The notes: generated from the sequence alone by a model not told the origin. Positions 11,101 through 24,220 are shown, numbered from the stretch's first letter. The stretch: 64,000 nucleotides of DNA from Rheum nobile (GCA_027886185.1 WOAB01000501.1:930001-994000), one strand, 5' to 3'. Numbers and translations: made by a program.

Positions 11101-14100
11101 TGCAAACATCATACTAGGAAGGAAGCAGATATCGAGTCAACCAATATAGGTACTTGTTAATGAATATTATCTTATTCTAGCTGAACCCAGACATGCATCA
11201 ACATTCTCATTTCATATGCTCAAGGCTAGGATGTGACTTTAGGTAAATGCCAAGTTATTTAATCTGTATAATGTAAGTAGCGTCTTTTTGTTCTTTACTG
11301 ATGCAGATTTATTGGACACATTCGAAATTCCTAAAAAGAGGTGCAAGATCCAGAACAATCAGTCTTCACAACCTGATTCAAACAGTTCATTATTTCTTAT
11401 GGAAGCAGGAACTCGAGAAATTAGGCAATCACTACATCATCAGGACAGTGAGGGAGTCCCGAAGCATTCTATAGGAGAACTCAAAGATGATATCTATTGG
11501 ATGTGCCCTTCCAGACCATACAATCATTTTGACTCTGGCTGCAGTTTTCCTATTATGGATTGTACTAATCATCCTTGGGACATTACTGATAAGCTTACGA
11601 CAGTAGGTGAAAACCGAACTTTGTCTTCTGTCGAGAGAGAGATAAATCCTGTACATGATGGCTTCAGCTCCGAAGAGATTGCTGAATCCCCAGTAAGAAT
11701 TATGGCCAATTATGAGAGAAATAATGCAGAAATGAGTTCTGAAATTCTTCTTCCCTTCCAGTTTGAGGATGATAAGAAGCCGTTTTGGCGAAATTGCTCT
11801 TTGCCAGAAAGTGCAACTTGTACATATTTCAACAATCGTTCCTCATTAGAAATCCTGCATGATGTGTCATTTAATAGTAAAGATACGTTTCAATTTGATA
11901 GTCATCACCACGAGACTAATGGAGAGTACATTGATCCTCGTGGTGATAAACTTCCAGACATTGATAGCGAACAGATTTCGTCCCAGGAAGACTTTATGGA
12001 GGATCTGTTTTCTACCAGGAAATACAACAGCTTTCAGGAGGATCATGTCAGTTCCCAAGAAATGGATGAAGGCCCAAGAATGGTTGTCGCCAGTCTTAGA
12101 AGTAACGAGCCAGATCCAAGTCGAACACATTATCTTCCTTCTACACTTCAAGATGTTAACGGTCTGTTTTTGCGTAATTGTACCTCACTGAAAAATACAA
12201 ATGAATTCATTGGCGAGGAGTGGTCTGAATTCCGAAGTGATGATGGGGTTCAGAGAGCTGATTCCATGAAATTTCATGACGTTAATGAGAATCTTGATGA
12301 ATTTCAAAGGAGAATATGGCAGGATCATGTGTCAATTCCTTCCCCATTCAATGGATTGAAAGTTGAAAGTGCTAGATCTAAAGTTTCACTTTTCTGTGAT
12401 CAAGAATATGCTGCTGCTGGACGTGATAAAGGTCATTCAGTGCAAGAGTTTGGAGATTTTAATGCCAGTTTCGAGTCATCGGATACTGAATGTGAGGATA
12501 TGATCTCAGATTCAATCTTTGGTGTAAAGTCCTGGGATTTTGAGCACCAAAGTCTTCAAGAACAGGAGGAGAATGCTAGATCCAGAAATCATGCAACTTT
12601 CAAAATTTTTAAGCGTGAGAAGAAGGATTTTAATTCCTGTGACTTTGATGATGGGTTCACCTATGAGGACTATTTCTCTAAAGGTTCCTCAAATTCACAC
12701 TTGAGAAATGGATGTGAACGTGGTGATAGAGATGCCTATGATTCTTATCTATTTGGTCGCCGTTCTAGTGGTAATCCGTCAGCCAGCAAGAGTAACATCT
12801 TAGATAGAGAAAGAGATTTAACATGTCCTCAAATCAAAGAAGGTTTTACAGTTTCATCATCACTATACGAGAATCCATCGATTCATGTTGAACGAGTACC
12901 AAAGATTCATCAGCCAAGGAGTGATATCAAACACAGAGATGGTGATGAAGCAAGAAGAAAAAGAAGTCATTCAGCTCCACCAATGTATAGAGGGAAAAGG
13001 AGATTTCTCTCCGTGAATGCCAGTTTAAATTCTTTAGTGGCAAATCTTGATAAAAGAATTTCTACAGGTGTCCACCTACATAGTTGAAGCTTGTGCCTTC
13101 CTTTTTTAGCACACTTGAGCATCATTTAACGGTGTGAAACAAATTTGCTGTGCTAGTTTCTGCAGGTAATTGCAAGGTTAAGAAGGAAAAGATCATACAA
13201 CACTCTTCTAGTCAGTGTTATCAGTATCCTGATACAAGTCCAACTGAAGGACTTCCGCTACATACTGGGTATGATATCAAGTACCTTACCCTATTAAATT
13301 GTATTCAGTACTTTTCTTGAATTCAACCTCTTTTTGGTCACATTTCAGACGAAAGATGAAGGAAGCTGCGTATTTGCCAGATGTCACTAAGACTCGGAAT
13401 AAAAAGAGGCCGGACAATACTGTACACGCTTATGGTAAGATCTCACACAAAGCAACATACCCTAAAGATCTCTCACATAAAAACAGAAGAAAAGAAATAT
13501 TTATGCAACACTTTCATCTCTGTTTACTGCAGCTAGTTGCGAGAATAAGAATGAAAAGTACATACAACATTCTTCTAGTCAGTTTGATCGGTTTCCTGAG
13601 ACAAGTCCAGTTGAAGGTCCATTACATACTGGGTATACTTTTGGGTACCTCACTTTTTGAATTATCTTAAGTACTTTGTTCATATGTCAGAACTCTTTTC
13701 GGTTACCTTTTTAGACGAAAGATGAAGGAAGCTGCGAATATGGCAGATGTCACTAAGACTGGGAATGAATTGAAGTTGGACAGTCCGTTGCATGCTTATG
13801 GTAAGATCTCTCACAAAGCAATCTAGCCAAAAGATCTCTCACATAACAACAGAAAACAAAATATTATGCAACATGGTCATTTGTGCTTAAACAATGCATA
13901 TGACCAGGAGAGGCTCTGAGGTTAATTTTTCCTTTTTGGAGGGAGGTTGTAGGATTCATTATATAGCTGTGTATCCTTTTAAAATGGTGAAACTTCTTTA
14001 GCTAAAAATTATTTGCTTCGCTTATGAAATATGAACTGGATTTTGCCTTCTAAAATTTTCCTCGTTACCTTCTCAAGACATGACAAATTTAGGGATCAAG

Positions 14101-16657
14101 TGGAGGAGTGGCTGTCCACAAGCTGGGTATGATTACCTTCACAACTCCCAAATGGTTTGTTTAATCTTTCAACTTTTCCGTTGTGGTAGACTTTAGGTTG
14201 CAAGTTCGAATGGGTGATAAGTAGATTTACCATTTCATTTCTGATAGCAGATCAGGGAAAAATCAATAAACTGCCGAGACAAATACACTATACTAAACGT
14301 CTCTTCTGGCATCCTGCACCTTGCAAGTGACACAATAGTTCCAAAATCTATCAACCGGAATTGCTTAGAAGCTAGCAAAGTTCTTATGCAGGTTGATAAG
14401 AAATTCATTCCAGTAGTGGCTGGTAAAGTTCTAGCTGTTATTGACCAGGTATGATTTAACATTTAATGTTTTTTTGGATGAATTAAGCATTTCATGTGAA
14501 TTTCATAATCTTTTCTGTTTTAGTGACTTTCCGATATCTATGAACATGTAGTTGCATTGTTCTTGAGTTACTGTTGGGGAGACTCTATTTTATGTTCTTT
14601 ACCCTAATACCATGCAACTACAGCTGTGATACTAATCTACTTCATCACTAAAATAATTATGGAATTATTGTAACATTGGTTGATGAAATAAAGAGGCCAA
14701 AGAGTAAATGAAATAGGCCCTTTTAAAATAGGTGTGTGTGTGTGTCATGTAAACATTTATCTGCTGCAGGATAATATTGTTTAATTACAGATAATTTTCC
14801 TCATTATTAGCTGTAGTTCTCCGCTGTATCTATCTAGATTTGTATTTGCTGTCTGGTCAAATATTTAAATTTGGAAGGTATTGCTGTATGTATCTATGAT
14901 CACTCATCTTCGGAAACTTCTATAATGACAATGCTGTGGAAAACAAGTCTACTTTTATAATGTAAGGTATAGCTTGAGCATTAGCTGTTGAATTTAATAC
15001 TAGTTGTCATATCTTTTCCTAGCATGCTGCTGATGAGAGAATTCGACTTGAAGATTTACGTCATAAGGTACCTGCATACACTCTGTCAGGAGAGTTTTTT
15101 TAATAATAATACGCTCCATCTTTGAATCCATAAGGTGTGTCTTCAGGTGCTTTCTGGCAAAATGAAGACAGTAGCCTATCTGGAAGAAGAGAAAGAGATG
15201 GTAAGGAATATTTCTAGTTACACGTAGCATTTTACTGAAAGGCAAAAAAGAAAATATGGGAAAAGAAAACGATCTAAATTTCTAAATTTCAATCTAGATG
15301 CTGCCTGAGACTGTGTATCAGTTATTACACAACTACACTGATCAAATAAAGCATTGGGGATGGATCTGCAACATTTTTCAGGATTCTCAGTCTTTTTCCA
15401 AGTAAATCATCAACTTCAATCTATACCCACTTTCAGAACTTTAGACAATTGTGACCCATTTTCTTTTATGCGTATCTTTTGCAGAAATTTGAATGTTTTG
15501 AACAAGCAACCTGGTGCTATTAGACTTCTTGCGGTAATCAAATTCTCTCCTTGATCTCATACAAACTACTTCCTTGCGCCTTAATTTTTGTCAATATGCT
15601 CACTAGTATATATGTTGAGTATATAATATCAATATGCAATTTAACCTGTAACTTCTCAAGAAAAGCAGCTTTTCTGTGAATTTTGCTCCGGTGTCCCAGA
15701 CCCTCAACCATTAGTTTATGTGGAGTCCTCTGTATTCAAATGATATTGCTTGTGATAAGTTGTAAAACCAATGAAACCACCTATTTTAACTCCTTTTTTT
15801 TTGCTGACTTGCAGGTACCCTGTATTCTTGGTGTCAATTTGTCTGATAACGATCTGCTAGAATTTATTAAACAAGTATGTCATATATCTCCCTTGCATTT
15901 GTCCATCAAAATCATTGTTCTGTCTTATTTAGACCACGTTACAGTTACCTCTTTGCTAAATTCTGTTTCTCTCCTGCAAATGCAGCTTGCAGAAACTGAT
16001 GGGTCATCAACTGTTCCACCATCAGTTCTTCGTATCCTTAATTACAAAGCGTGCAGAGGTACGTTGTAACTATTCTAGCTTCCATTCTATAATTGCTTTA
16101 CCTTGTGCACTGCATATTTTAGAATCATGAATATTAGAGCAATGTAGTTATCCTTTCTTCCTCTACTGGAAGTCTTTCTAATCTGCCTTGCTTATCAAAA
16201 AAAAGTTGGAGTAACTTCATTTTTATTAGAAGATTTTTCTCTACCTCAAAAAGGATCACATGAAACACTTCATTTTCTGTAAATTCTTTGACAACTTAAT
16301 ATTTTCTGAAGGTGCAATAATGTTTGGAGACACACTGCTGCCTTCGGAGTGTTCCCTCATAGTCGAAGAGCTGAAACGAACGTCATTATGTTTTCAGGTA
16401 ACCTTGCAACAAGAAGTTTCCCCCCCAAAAAAAAAACAGAAACAAAGAGACACAGTTTCATATACAAAGGTTGTTTTTTGTTGCAGTGTGCTCATGGACG
16501 ACCTACAATGGCACCGCTTGTAAACTTAGAAGCTTTGCATAGGCAGATAAAAAAGCTCGGTTTGTCCAACGAGGACTCCAGTAAGGCGTGGCACGGATTG
16601 CAAAGGCAACCAATTTCGCTTGAACGTGCAAAGCAGCGATTGGGCATGAGTGCATAA
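8122..16657 (+). CDS. MLH3: DNA mismatch repair protein MLH3 (MutL homologue), 27 coding exons
   Basis: MutL-family ATPase/endonuclease that partners MLH1 in mismatch repair and meiotic crossing-over in the nucleus. Exons: 8122-8247, 8513-8564, 8651-8698, 8835-8989, 9118-9175, 9776-9833, 9916-10008, 10086-10248, 10337-10352, 10448-10653, 10868-10937, 11069-11149, 11307-13067, 13166-13268, 13349-13434, 13533-13632, 13715-13800, 14078-14126, 14256-14448, 15023-15067, 15147-15200, 15298-15401, 15485-15533, 15815-15874, 15986-16058, 16312-16397, 16487-16657. All phases agree and give 1381 aa. The GHKL ATPase shows EELVYNSLDAG (Asn34), DNGCGI (58-63), ATSK (76-79), FGNRGEVL (93-100, FGFRGEAL in most MutL proteins) and GTT. 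The C-terminal endonuclease has DQHAADERIRLE (from 1167), ACR (about 1294-1296) and CAHGRP (1326-1331), so the metal site looks intact. Plant MLH3 proteins are, as I recall, nearer 1150-1250 aa; the excess is partly an internal exon duplication. Splice sites were set by eye. Confidence 0.93.
13166..13800 (+). repeat. Tandem duplication of an exon pair inside MLH3
   Basis: Exons 14+15 (13166-13268, 13349-13434) and 16+17 (13533-13632, 13715-13800) are clear copies of one another. Both pairs encode an IQHSSSQ...TSP.EG..LHT block followed by GRKMKEAA....DVTKT. The intervening introns are also similar (both contain GGTAAGATCTC(A/T)CACAAAGCA after the second exon). Each pair adds about 62-63 residues, in frame, to the linker between the ATPase and endonuclease domains. 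Confidence 0.9.
14731..14746 (+). repeat. Short (TG)n microsatellite in an MLH3 intron
   Basis: GTGTGTGTGTGTGTG run in the long intron between exons 19 and 20. It is a simple repeat only. Confidence 0.6.
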
Positions 16658-16960
16658 GAAAGTTTTGAGGCTTCTACTTTCTTATAGGCAAGATCATTAC
16701 AAAAAACCTTGCAGGTAAGCATTTACTTGTATGGCGGAGCAGCAACACCAGATGGTAATAAAGGTTGCTGAGTTGTTGTCTATAGTAGATTTGTATGGTG
16801 GTTGTACAGGTTGTCTATAGTAGTGTCTAACAATGAAGAGCCAAATCTCTTCTACTCACAAGAGAAATGGAATAATGGGAAAGAAAAGAAGAAGATATAT
16901 TTCTCTAGTTGTGTACACAGGGGTTAAAACACTTTGTCCCTTTCCATGTAAGGAACAGTC
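16658..16960 (+). other. MLH3 3' UTR and downstream spacer
   Basis: Sequence after the MLH3 stop has no convincing ORF and reads as 3' UTR and spacer up to the G-rich repeat. No clear polyadenylation hexamer could be chosen among several AATAAA-like variants (for example AATAAAGG near 16758). Confidence 0.4.
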
Positions 16961-17413
16961 GGGAATGACAACGGAGCGGGGATTCCCCATTCCTCATGGG
17001 AAATCCACGTTACGGGGACATGGCTAGGGCGTTTAAACAGGGATGGGGGCGGGAAAAAAATCTAAACCCCGTGTGGAGGGCAGGGATAGAGTCCCCGACC
17101 CCGGTAGGGAAACTCGCATGGATTCCCGTCGAATATATTATCTTTGTAACTTTTTAACCCTAAATTTTATATTATTTAGTTCATAAACCTTGTGTTATTT
17201 AGAAATTAAATCATAAATCTCAAATTCTTTATACCCTAAATCTTAATAATATATACATTAAAACAAAATTAAGAAAAAAATATATATAGTAAAACAGGGA
17301 CGGGATCTCCGACGGGAGCGAAGCCCTAGTGAGGATGAAAACGGGGGAAGTTTTTTATCCCCGTTCTGGTGCGGGAACGGGAACGGGGACGGGGACTGGT
17401 ACGTTGTCATCCC
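16961..17413. mobile_element. MITE-like repeat with GGGATGACAAC inverted ends and G-rich interior
   Basis: The left end reads GGGAATGACAACGGAGCGGGG and the right end, reverse-complemented, reads GGGATGACAACG...CCCCG, giving short inverted termini. Inside are CGGGAACGGGGACGGGGA-type simple repeats and an AT-rich core. About 450 bp, no coding capacity. A target duplication could not be identified with certainty. Confidence 0.4.
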
Positions 17414-18353
17414 TGTCACAGTTCTTCACTGAAAAACTTTGAATTGTTGAAAATTTCCCGTTGACAAAAAGAAGAAGCTTACTTAGAATGCTGAGCAGGA
17501 TTGGTTTTGCTTATATATACTACCCACAATTACTAGTTCCCATTACATGTTTTTTTTTTTTTTTTTTTAATGAATTTGAGCTAGAGTACGTATTAATGTC
17601 CTGCAGGAGGTGTTGAAATTGACACTGTTTTTGTGTAATTGACTAGTGTGCTATGAATTAGCTTAGGGTTTGAACTTGAATAGTACGTGAGAACCGGCCA
17701 TCTCCAAGACTCTAATCACATAAATGCATCTTATCAGTGGCAAGAGGCACACATTAATTAAGCATAACTAATTGAAGTGTGTTTGGTAGAATTATGATTA
17801 AGAAGTGCATTAATTTCAAACGCAAAAGGGGTGGCAACTACTTCATAATTTCCTAGTACTCGGTAGGAAACATACGATCTGGTTCACACAGTTGAATATT
17901 TCATTATTCCTTAGTGAAGTATTGCTTTATTATAAACAATAGAACCGGGAAAAGTGTTATTCCTTAATTTATTATTATTTGAATTGAAATGCCTTTAAAT
18001 TAACTACATTTAAAAAGACCATCTACATTTAAAAACATATATGTAATAGGTAGCCAACCATGGACTATGATTGGTGCTACTCTTTTTTCCGGGAGAATAA
18101 TGATTGTACGTTGTTACCCTAAATTAATAATGAAAACTCATAGATACTTGCCGTTTTCTTAGAAAATATTATATTTTAAACACTATATTTTGGTTATAAA
18201 TATAATACTATATTTTAAACACTTTTATAATTTTTCAAAAAAAAAATCAATCCAAAAACAAATCAGGTCTAAGGTTTTAGACTGATGCTCACTCCTAATT
18301 TTTCAGTCTAATATATTACTCAGTAAAAAAGACAACCGCCATTATATAGTCAA
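17414..18353. other. AT-rich intergenic region, nothing recognised
   Basis: No coherent reading frame, RNA gene or repeat structure beyond a T-run near 17550 was found on either strand. Confidence 0.5.
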
Positions 18354-18500
18354 TTAGGGTTGTTCATCGGGCCAAAATTGAACCGAACAAAACTGAACCG
18401 AAATCGAAATCGAATTTCGGAATTTTATGGACCGAAAACCGAACCGAACATAACCGAATACTCGGTTCGGTTTTGGCCCGAAATAACCGAATAAGGGTCG
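18354..18500. repeat. AACCGA-rich low-complexity repeat
   Basis: The block is made of AACCGAA / AATCGAAATCG iterations and the complementary CTCGGTTCGGTTTTGG near its right end, so it can fold on itself. This type of degenerate repeat is common in plant intergenic DNA. The ORF over it is not a gene. Confidence 0.5.
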
Positions 18501-18700
18501 TAAAAGTGGTCTAACAAGGAAGAAGCTAGTGTGCAAGGAAGAAAGTGCGAAATGTATACAATACATATACAATATATGTATACTTTTTTTACCAAAAAAA
18601 ATATATGTATTCTTTAATAAAAAGAAAAAGGTTTTTTCTATAGAAGGTTTTTTTTTGATAAGGTAAAAATTAGACCGGAAACCACAGACGACACGGTTTC

Positions 18701-19200
18701 TCAGTCTATAGCATCATCGCGGATGAGAACTAAAAGTTCTAAATTGGCTTGTATATCTTCCAAAGACCTCTGCTGCCCCAGCTTCGCAATACAGTCGGCC
18801 GCAACATTTATTTCTCGAAAGACATGAAAGATCTGCACTGAAGAAAACAGTTGTAAAATACAAAGGATATCAGAAATTAAAATTTCAATATTCCAAGGAC
18901 AATGCCAGATCTTTTTCAGGACGTTTACAATAGTAAGGTTATCGCATTCAAGGTGAATGTTGTTAAGACCTAATGCATATGCTTTAACTAGAGCATTCCT
19001 GACTGTAAGTATTTCTGTTTTTAACGGGGTTGATATTCCACACTTTTCTTCAAAAATGTGAATTGGTTCGCCTTTGCTATTTCGGAAAATGAATCTATAG
19101 CTTGAGTCACCATTAGTCTTGATAGATCCATCTGTATTAATTTTAATAATATTATCCGGAAGTTTTTTCCATTTCTTCTTTGGTCGTCTATTTTTGTTGT
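18701..19200 (-). pseudogene. LINE RNase H domain
   Basis: An uninterrupted minus-strand frame without its own ATG runs to a TGA at 18701-18703. It contains INTDGSIK, KTEIL, LECDN and NVAADCIAK, matching the D-E-D-D catalytic set of RNase H. It is the 3' end of the LINE; the poly-A tail follows about 45 bases later. Confidence 0.8.
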
Positions 19201-19386
19201 TATTGTTTGTTTTTTGTTTAGGTTCTTCTAGACAGTCTGAGTTCCAGGCCTTTGTTTGTTTCCAGTTATGGATTTGATTTTTAATGTAAATATGTACATC
19301 TTTTATCAGGTCAGTATCATTACTTGGTCTCCCAAAACTGTGTTGATTTCTATAGAACCAGATTCCTCACCAAGAGACTGTCAATT

Positions 19387-21767
19387 CTACAAATTGTGCT
19401 CTATCAATTTTCCATCGATTTTTCTCAATAATTTCAGAGCCTTTTTGTTACCTATATTTAGAGTTCTAATAATTTCATGTGTGTGGTTGTTCATTTTTCC
19501 TATGGTTTTTAGTGTATGACTACGCTGGAATAACAAGTGATTAGAATCTTCGTTTTGTGCATTACACCGGACATATCCCTGAGAGAGTGCTACTCCTTTT
19601 TCAGCTAGTCTAGCTTTGGTTGGAATCCCATTTTTCATAATTTTCTAGAGGAAATTTTTTACTTTAGGATAAGTATCCAATTTCCAAATCCAGGAAGAAT
19701 CATACGTTGTATATCTTTTGTTTTTGTTGATCATATCCATGGCAGATTTCATGGAAAACCATCCATTTTTACTGGCTTCCCAATACATTCTGTCATGTAT
19801 ATTGTTTAAGGGTATTGTAGTGGATATTATTTGTTTAGAAATCTGAGTTGGTAGAATTTGTTCAATCTTTTTCTTGTTCCAGGTATTATTTGGTAGAATA
19901 AAATCTGCTACCAAAGCATCTTTATTCTGGGTTGGTTGTATGTTGATAATGTCACATAAAGGAGTTGTAGAAAGCCATCTATCAGTTTAGAATTTAATGG
20001 TTCTACCATTTCCAACTTGCCAAATGAGTCCTTTTTTGAATTCGTCCAGAATTTCAATCATTTTGGACCATTGCCAAGAACAATTTTTTTGTTTCTCATA
20101 ATGTAAGATATGTTGTGTTTTTAGGTATTTTTCGGTTATAATTTTCACCCTAAAATTGTCTGGTTCGGCCAAGATTTTCCAAAGCAATTTAAATTGTAGT
20201 GCTTTGTTCATATTCTTTGCTTTTCTTAATCCAAGTCCTCCTTGTTGAGTTGGTTTACAAATCTTTTCCCAACCTATAAGAGGTTTGTATGAGGGGTCCT
20301 TATTCCAGAAAAAGGTTATGTTTAGTTTATCCAGTTCATTATGTGTATGTGTTGGTAATATGAAACTTTGCATCAGGTAGTTAGGTCTAGATGCAAGATT
20401 TGCTTTGATTAGTGTTGTTCGCCTTGCTTGAGATAAAGAATTTGCTCTCCATTTAGTTAGTTGTTGTTGTGTACTAATCAAAAGATCAGCAAATGTATTA
20501 GAATTGACCCTACCATTAATAATAGGACATCCTAGATATTTTTCAAGGGATATCATGTTTGTTATTGTAAGTATTCCTTGGATTGCCAATTTTTTGTAGT
20601 GGTTACCTTCTTCGTAACTTGGAAGACAGATTTATGAAAGTTTACTTTTTGTCCAGATATTTTACAGTATTCATCCACTATTTCCTTGATTTCTTTACAA
20701 TTTTCTTGTTTTGCTTTTGAGAATATCATAATGTCATCCGCAAAAGCCAAAAAAGGAATCCGAGTTCCATGTCTAGAGATTTGAAAACCGATAGATTTTC
20801 GAGGTCTATCAGATGCTCGTTGTAGTTTTCGAGCTAGAATTTTAGATCCTAAAATGAAGAGAAATGGTGATAAGGAGTCTCCCTATCTAAGTCATCTTGT
20901 TGGTTTGAAAATTTCCATAGGGCCATTGTTGGCTAGTATTGAAAATGATACAGTCGTAATACATTCTTTAATCCAGTAGATAAATTTTTCACGGAATCTA
21001 ATTTTTTTCATGATTTGATTAATAAAATTCCATTCAATTCTATCATAGGCTTTTCCATGTCTAGTTTAAGAGCTATGAATCCTTCGGTCCCTTGTTTTGA
21101 TTTAAAGGAATGAAAGATTTCATGAGCTATTAAAATGTTATCTTGAATAGTTCTGTTTGCTACAAAGGCTCCTTGCAAAGGATGTATTAATTTTTCCATA
21201 GTAGTTTTCAGTCTTGTTGTTAATATTTTCGATATAACTTTTTTAAATTGTAGAACATAGACTAATAGGTCTATAATGGTTCGTAGAGTTAGGATTATCG
21301 CATTTTGGTATCAACGATATAAATGTATGATTGATTTGTTTGAGTAGTTTTCCTGAAAGGAAAAAACTCTTAACTGCTTGAATCACAGAAGGACCTATAA
21401 TATTCCAGTATTTTTGATAGAATTCTGCTATCATACCATCTGGTCTTGGAGATTAATCCGACCCAATGTCAAAAACAGCCTTCTTGATCTCTTCATTAGA
21501 GACATTTCTTGTTAGTTCTATATTTCTCTCTCTTGAGATTTCAGATTGAATTAGTATAAGGTTTTCCCGAAGTAAGCTCTCATTCATTTCTTCACTTCTG
21601 AATCTCTTTATGAAATCATTCCTGATTTCATTTCTAATATTTTCTTCATCAATAATGCTAATTCCTTCTTGGGTTTTGATTTCCTTTATGATTTTTCTAT
21701 TCCTTCTTCCACTTGCTATTTTATGAAAATAGCTAGAATTAGTATCATTGAATTTGATATGTTTCAC
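19387..21767 (-). pseudogene. LINE reverse transcriptase and downstream region, multiply disrupted
   Basis: Fragments in consecutive minus-strand ORFs show RT motifs: SPRPDGM preceded by a stop (TAA) around 21453, HTFISLIPK, YRPISLC, LKLDMEK and FADDIMIF. The FADD catalytic pair is intact, but the reading frame changes several times (near 21235, 21050, 20890 and 20580). Downstream (19387-20589) is the thumb/zinc-ribbon part. It could be translated only as fragments. Confidence 0.8.
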
Positions 21768-22052
21768 TTTTGTTCTTTGATTCCAAAAAATCTTTTGGAA
21801 ACAAAGTAGTTTTTCTCTTTTTTTCCAATTATTCTATTTTGTTTTTGTATTAAATTGTTATTAGAATTTGTACAGATTTCTATTTGAATTTCAGAGAGTT
21901 GTTTCTCAATATTTTGGAGTTGGGTGAACACATTACCAAATGTATTTTTGTTCCAAATTTTAGCATGTTTTTTTAGTAGCTTTGTCTTGGATACTAGATT
22001 ATACATTCTAGATCCATGATAGTTTGCTCTCCAAGCTTGTTTGACGACGTTT

Positions 22053-22832
22053 TTAAAGTCCTTTCTGGTCATCCAATTTTTTTTCAAATTTGAAGGGTTG
22101 ATTTTTTAAAGGAGTTGTCGTGGCTAATTCAATGGATATTGGACAGTGGTCGGAGCTAGTAAATGCATAATGTTTGGTATAGATATCTGGATACCATTGC
22201 AAGATCTGGTGATGAATTAGGACTCTATCTAGTTTCTCATAGATATTATCAATCTCAGTTTTGTTTTTTCTCCATGTAAATGTATTTCCTTGTATTGGTA
22301 TATCTAGTAATTCACATTCATTTTTAAATTGTCTTAATCTCGCAAATTTATTCATTGTTGGGGGGGAACCCCCCAATTTTTCAGTTGGATCTTGTATTTC
22401 ATTAAGGTCACCCATAATAATACAAGGGTAAGTACTATTTTTAATAAAAGTGGTAATGGTTTCCCAAAACTCATTTTTACCGGCTTCATTCGGTGGGGAA
22501 TATGTGAGAATAAGCAAGGCTTTAATATTTGTGGACAAATTTGTATACTTAATACTGACAAATCTTGGTTCAATTTTATCAAGTTCAAGAATTTCATTTG
22601 TGAGCTGATACGTTTTCCACATGACATAGATACCACCAGAGAAACCAATGGCAGGAACACAGTGGAATTGGTCAAACCCAACTTTTTTCCAAAGTTTGTC
22701 ACTAGGCTCTTTGTTCGTTCTTGTTTCAAATAATGCGAGTAATTGGATCCTTTCAATTTTGCAAAAGGATTCAATGTCCATCCAAATTGTTTTTTTACCA
22801 ATCCCTCGACAATTTCAGGTTGTGATATTCAT
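22053..22832 (-). pseudogene. LINE endonuclease domain (EEP family), broken at codon 6
   Basis: The apurinic-type endonuclease motifs are readable in order: NCRGIG just after the stop, FETRT, GDLNE and SDHCPI. These nick target DNA in LINE retrotransposition. The TGA in place of the first Trp codon and the loss of continuity with the RT make this copy non-functional. An apparent ATG-started ORF from 22781 begins inside the domain and is not the natural start. Confidence 0.8.
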
Positions 22833-23562
22833 AAAAAATAATGAAATGATTTCCCCATGTCCAAAGACAGTTAGGGGGCTTGTTTCTAGAGTTGTGATGT
22901 GGGTTCATATAACACATATATGCAACAAGAAGTTCATAGGTAAATTGTTGGCCTATAATTTGGTTAATTTGTGTGGTTTCACAACTACCTTTGTATAGAT
23001 TTCCGGGTTCGTAAATCTTACAAGGAGAGCTCCAGTAAAAATACCACTTTAAAAAAATGGTAAAAAGAAATTCAAAGTGTTCATTATTGTTTATTCTGTA
23101 TTTTGTCGTGTAGTCAAACGATTTAGCAATACTATCTGAAATATAATTCCAGAGAGTAAGTAAACCAACGATAGAAATGATAAAAAGATAATGATTCCTT
23201 CCAATCCACATACAAGGTTCATTTGTCACATTTTGTTCAATTGTTGTAATACATGATTTCACAAACCGGTAATAACACATAAAAGAATAAATTAATCTAG
23301 AAGAGATGAGAGTCAAAGTCAGAGATGACAGGTTATGCCAAGAACCAAATGGTCGGAAAAGCTAAGAAGAAAGTGCGTTTGGGCTCTGGATGTGGAGTTG
23401 GTAAATTAAAGGCACGTTAACTGGAAAGTTGATTACATATATAGCTAAGATTCCACTATTCTATTCTAAGATAAGTTGATTAAGTAGATTCTTTTGCATA
23501 TTTAGTCTTAGTTGATTATATTATGCTCGATCTAACTTGATGTTGTGTTGCAATTTCCACTC
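22833..23562. other. Spacer between the two LINEs, nothing recognised
   Basis: A 173-aa minus-strand ORF (22795-23316) overlaps the LINE ORF2 start in another frame and has no family features. It is probably fortuitous. The rest is AT-rich spacer. Confidence 0.4.
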
Positions 23563-23575
23563 AGATCTAGATATT
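23563..23575 (+). repeat. Target-site duplication of LINE 2 (3' side)
   Basis: AGATCTAGATATT, repeated exactly at 36120-36132. It lies directly beyond the LINE tail (TTATTTATTTATTTTTG on the plus strand, the complement of its A-rich tail). Confidence 0.85.
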
Positions 23576-23614
23576 TTATTTATTTATTTTTGATGCAAAA
23601 GGCCATAGCTTTTA

Positions 23615-24202
23615 TTACAAGTTGCTGAAAGGCACTTTGCTTGCCACAAAGGCAGACAGTTGAGATACATGGGAATAGAAAACCATTGCTCTAAGAGGCA
23701 AGGTTAAACCATGCTGAGCTAAAGCATGAGAGAAGCTGTTACAAGACCTAGAAATAAACTGAACAGAACATAAATGAAAAGAAGAAATAAATTGTTTAAT
23801 GTACAACACAAGGAGGCTAAAACAAGAACTATGAACAAAAGATGAACGAAAGGCATCCACCAACATCTTGTAGTCGGAACGAACAAGAACATTAGAGATC
23901 CCAAAATTTGTTGCATTCTGCAAACCCCAAATGACTGACCTGGCCTCTAAAGCTTCAATAGCATTACTTGGTTTTGAAGATTTACTCCCAAGTAATAAAA
24001 TTGAACCATTAGATTGGGTCAAAACAAAGCCCAAAGCAGCCTTACCATCAGAAGATCGACTGGCATCACAATAAAGAAAGCAACATCTGGCAGGCAGAGA
24101 AATATTCAAAATAAGAGAATCAACTTGAGGAAGATCCAGAGAAGATGGACAAGTAGCTGGAGTTGACTGAAGCAAAGAGAGAGCATTATGAGATAGCAGC
24201 AA
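23615..24202 (-). pseudogene. LINE 2 RNase H domain
   Basis: The frame contains CDASRSSDGKAALGFV, IEALEARSVIWGL, LVRSDYKMLV and CNSFSHALAQHG, the plant LINE-type RNase H with D-E-D and the terminal His/Asp region. A stop separates it from the upstream zinc-binding segment. It is followed by the A-rich tail. Confidence 0.85.
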
Positions 24203-24220
24203 AGGACTTGTCTCATTGTT

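Larger units (their letters stand above)
18640..22832 (-). mobile_element. Decayed L1-type LINE (endonuclease, reverse transcriptase, RNase H)
   Basis: On the minus strand the order is endonuclease, reverse transcriptase, RNase H and a short poly-A tail (the T-run at about 18647-18657). The ORF2 start is recognisable at 22832, but its sixth codon (normally Trp of the TWNCRG motif) is TGA at 22815-22817. More in-frame stops and shifts break the RT. ORF1 is missing, so the copy is 5'-truncated or eroded. No target-site duplication could be found. Confidence 0.85.

Noticed and set aside
11432..12191. Additional ORFs on both strands within MLH3 exon 13
   Set aside because: Shadows of the long coding exon, whose frame and phases fit MLH3.
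22795..23316. 173-aa minus-strand ORF before LINE 1
   Set aside because: Overlaps the LINE endonuclease start in another frame; composition random.
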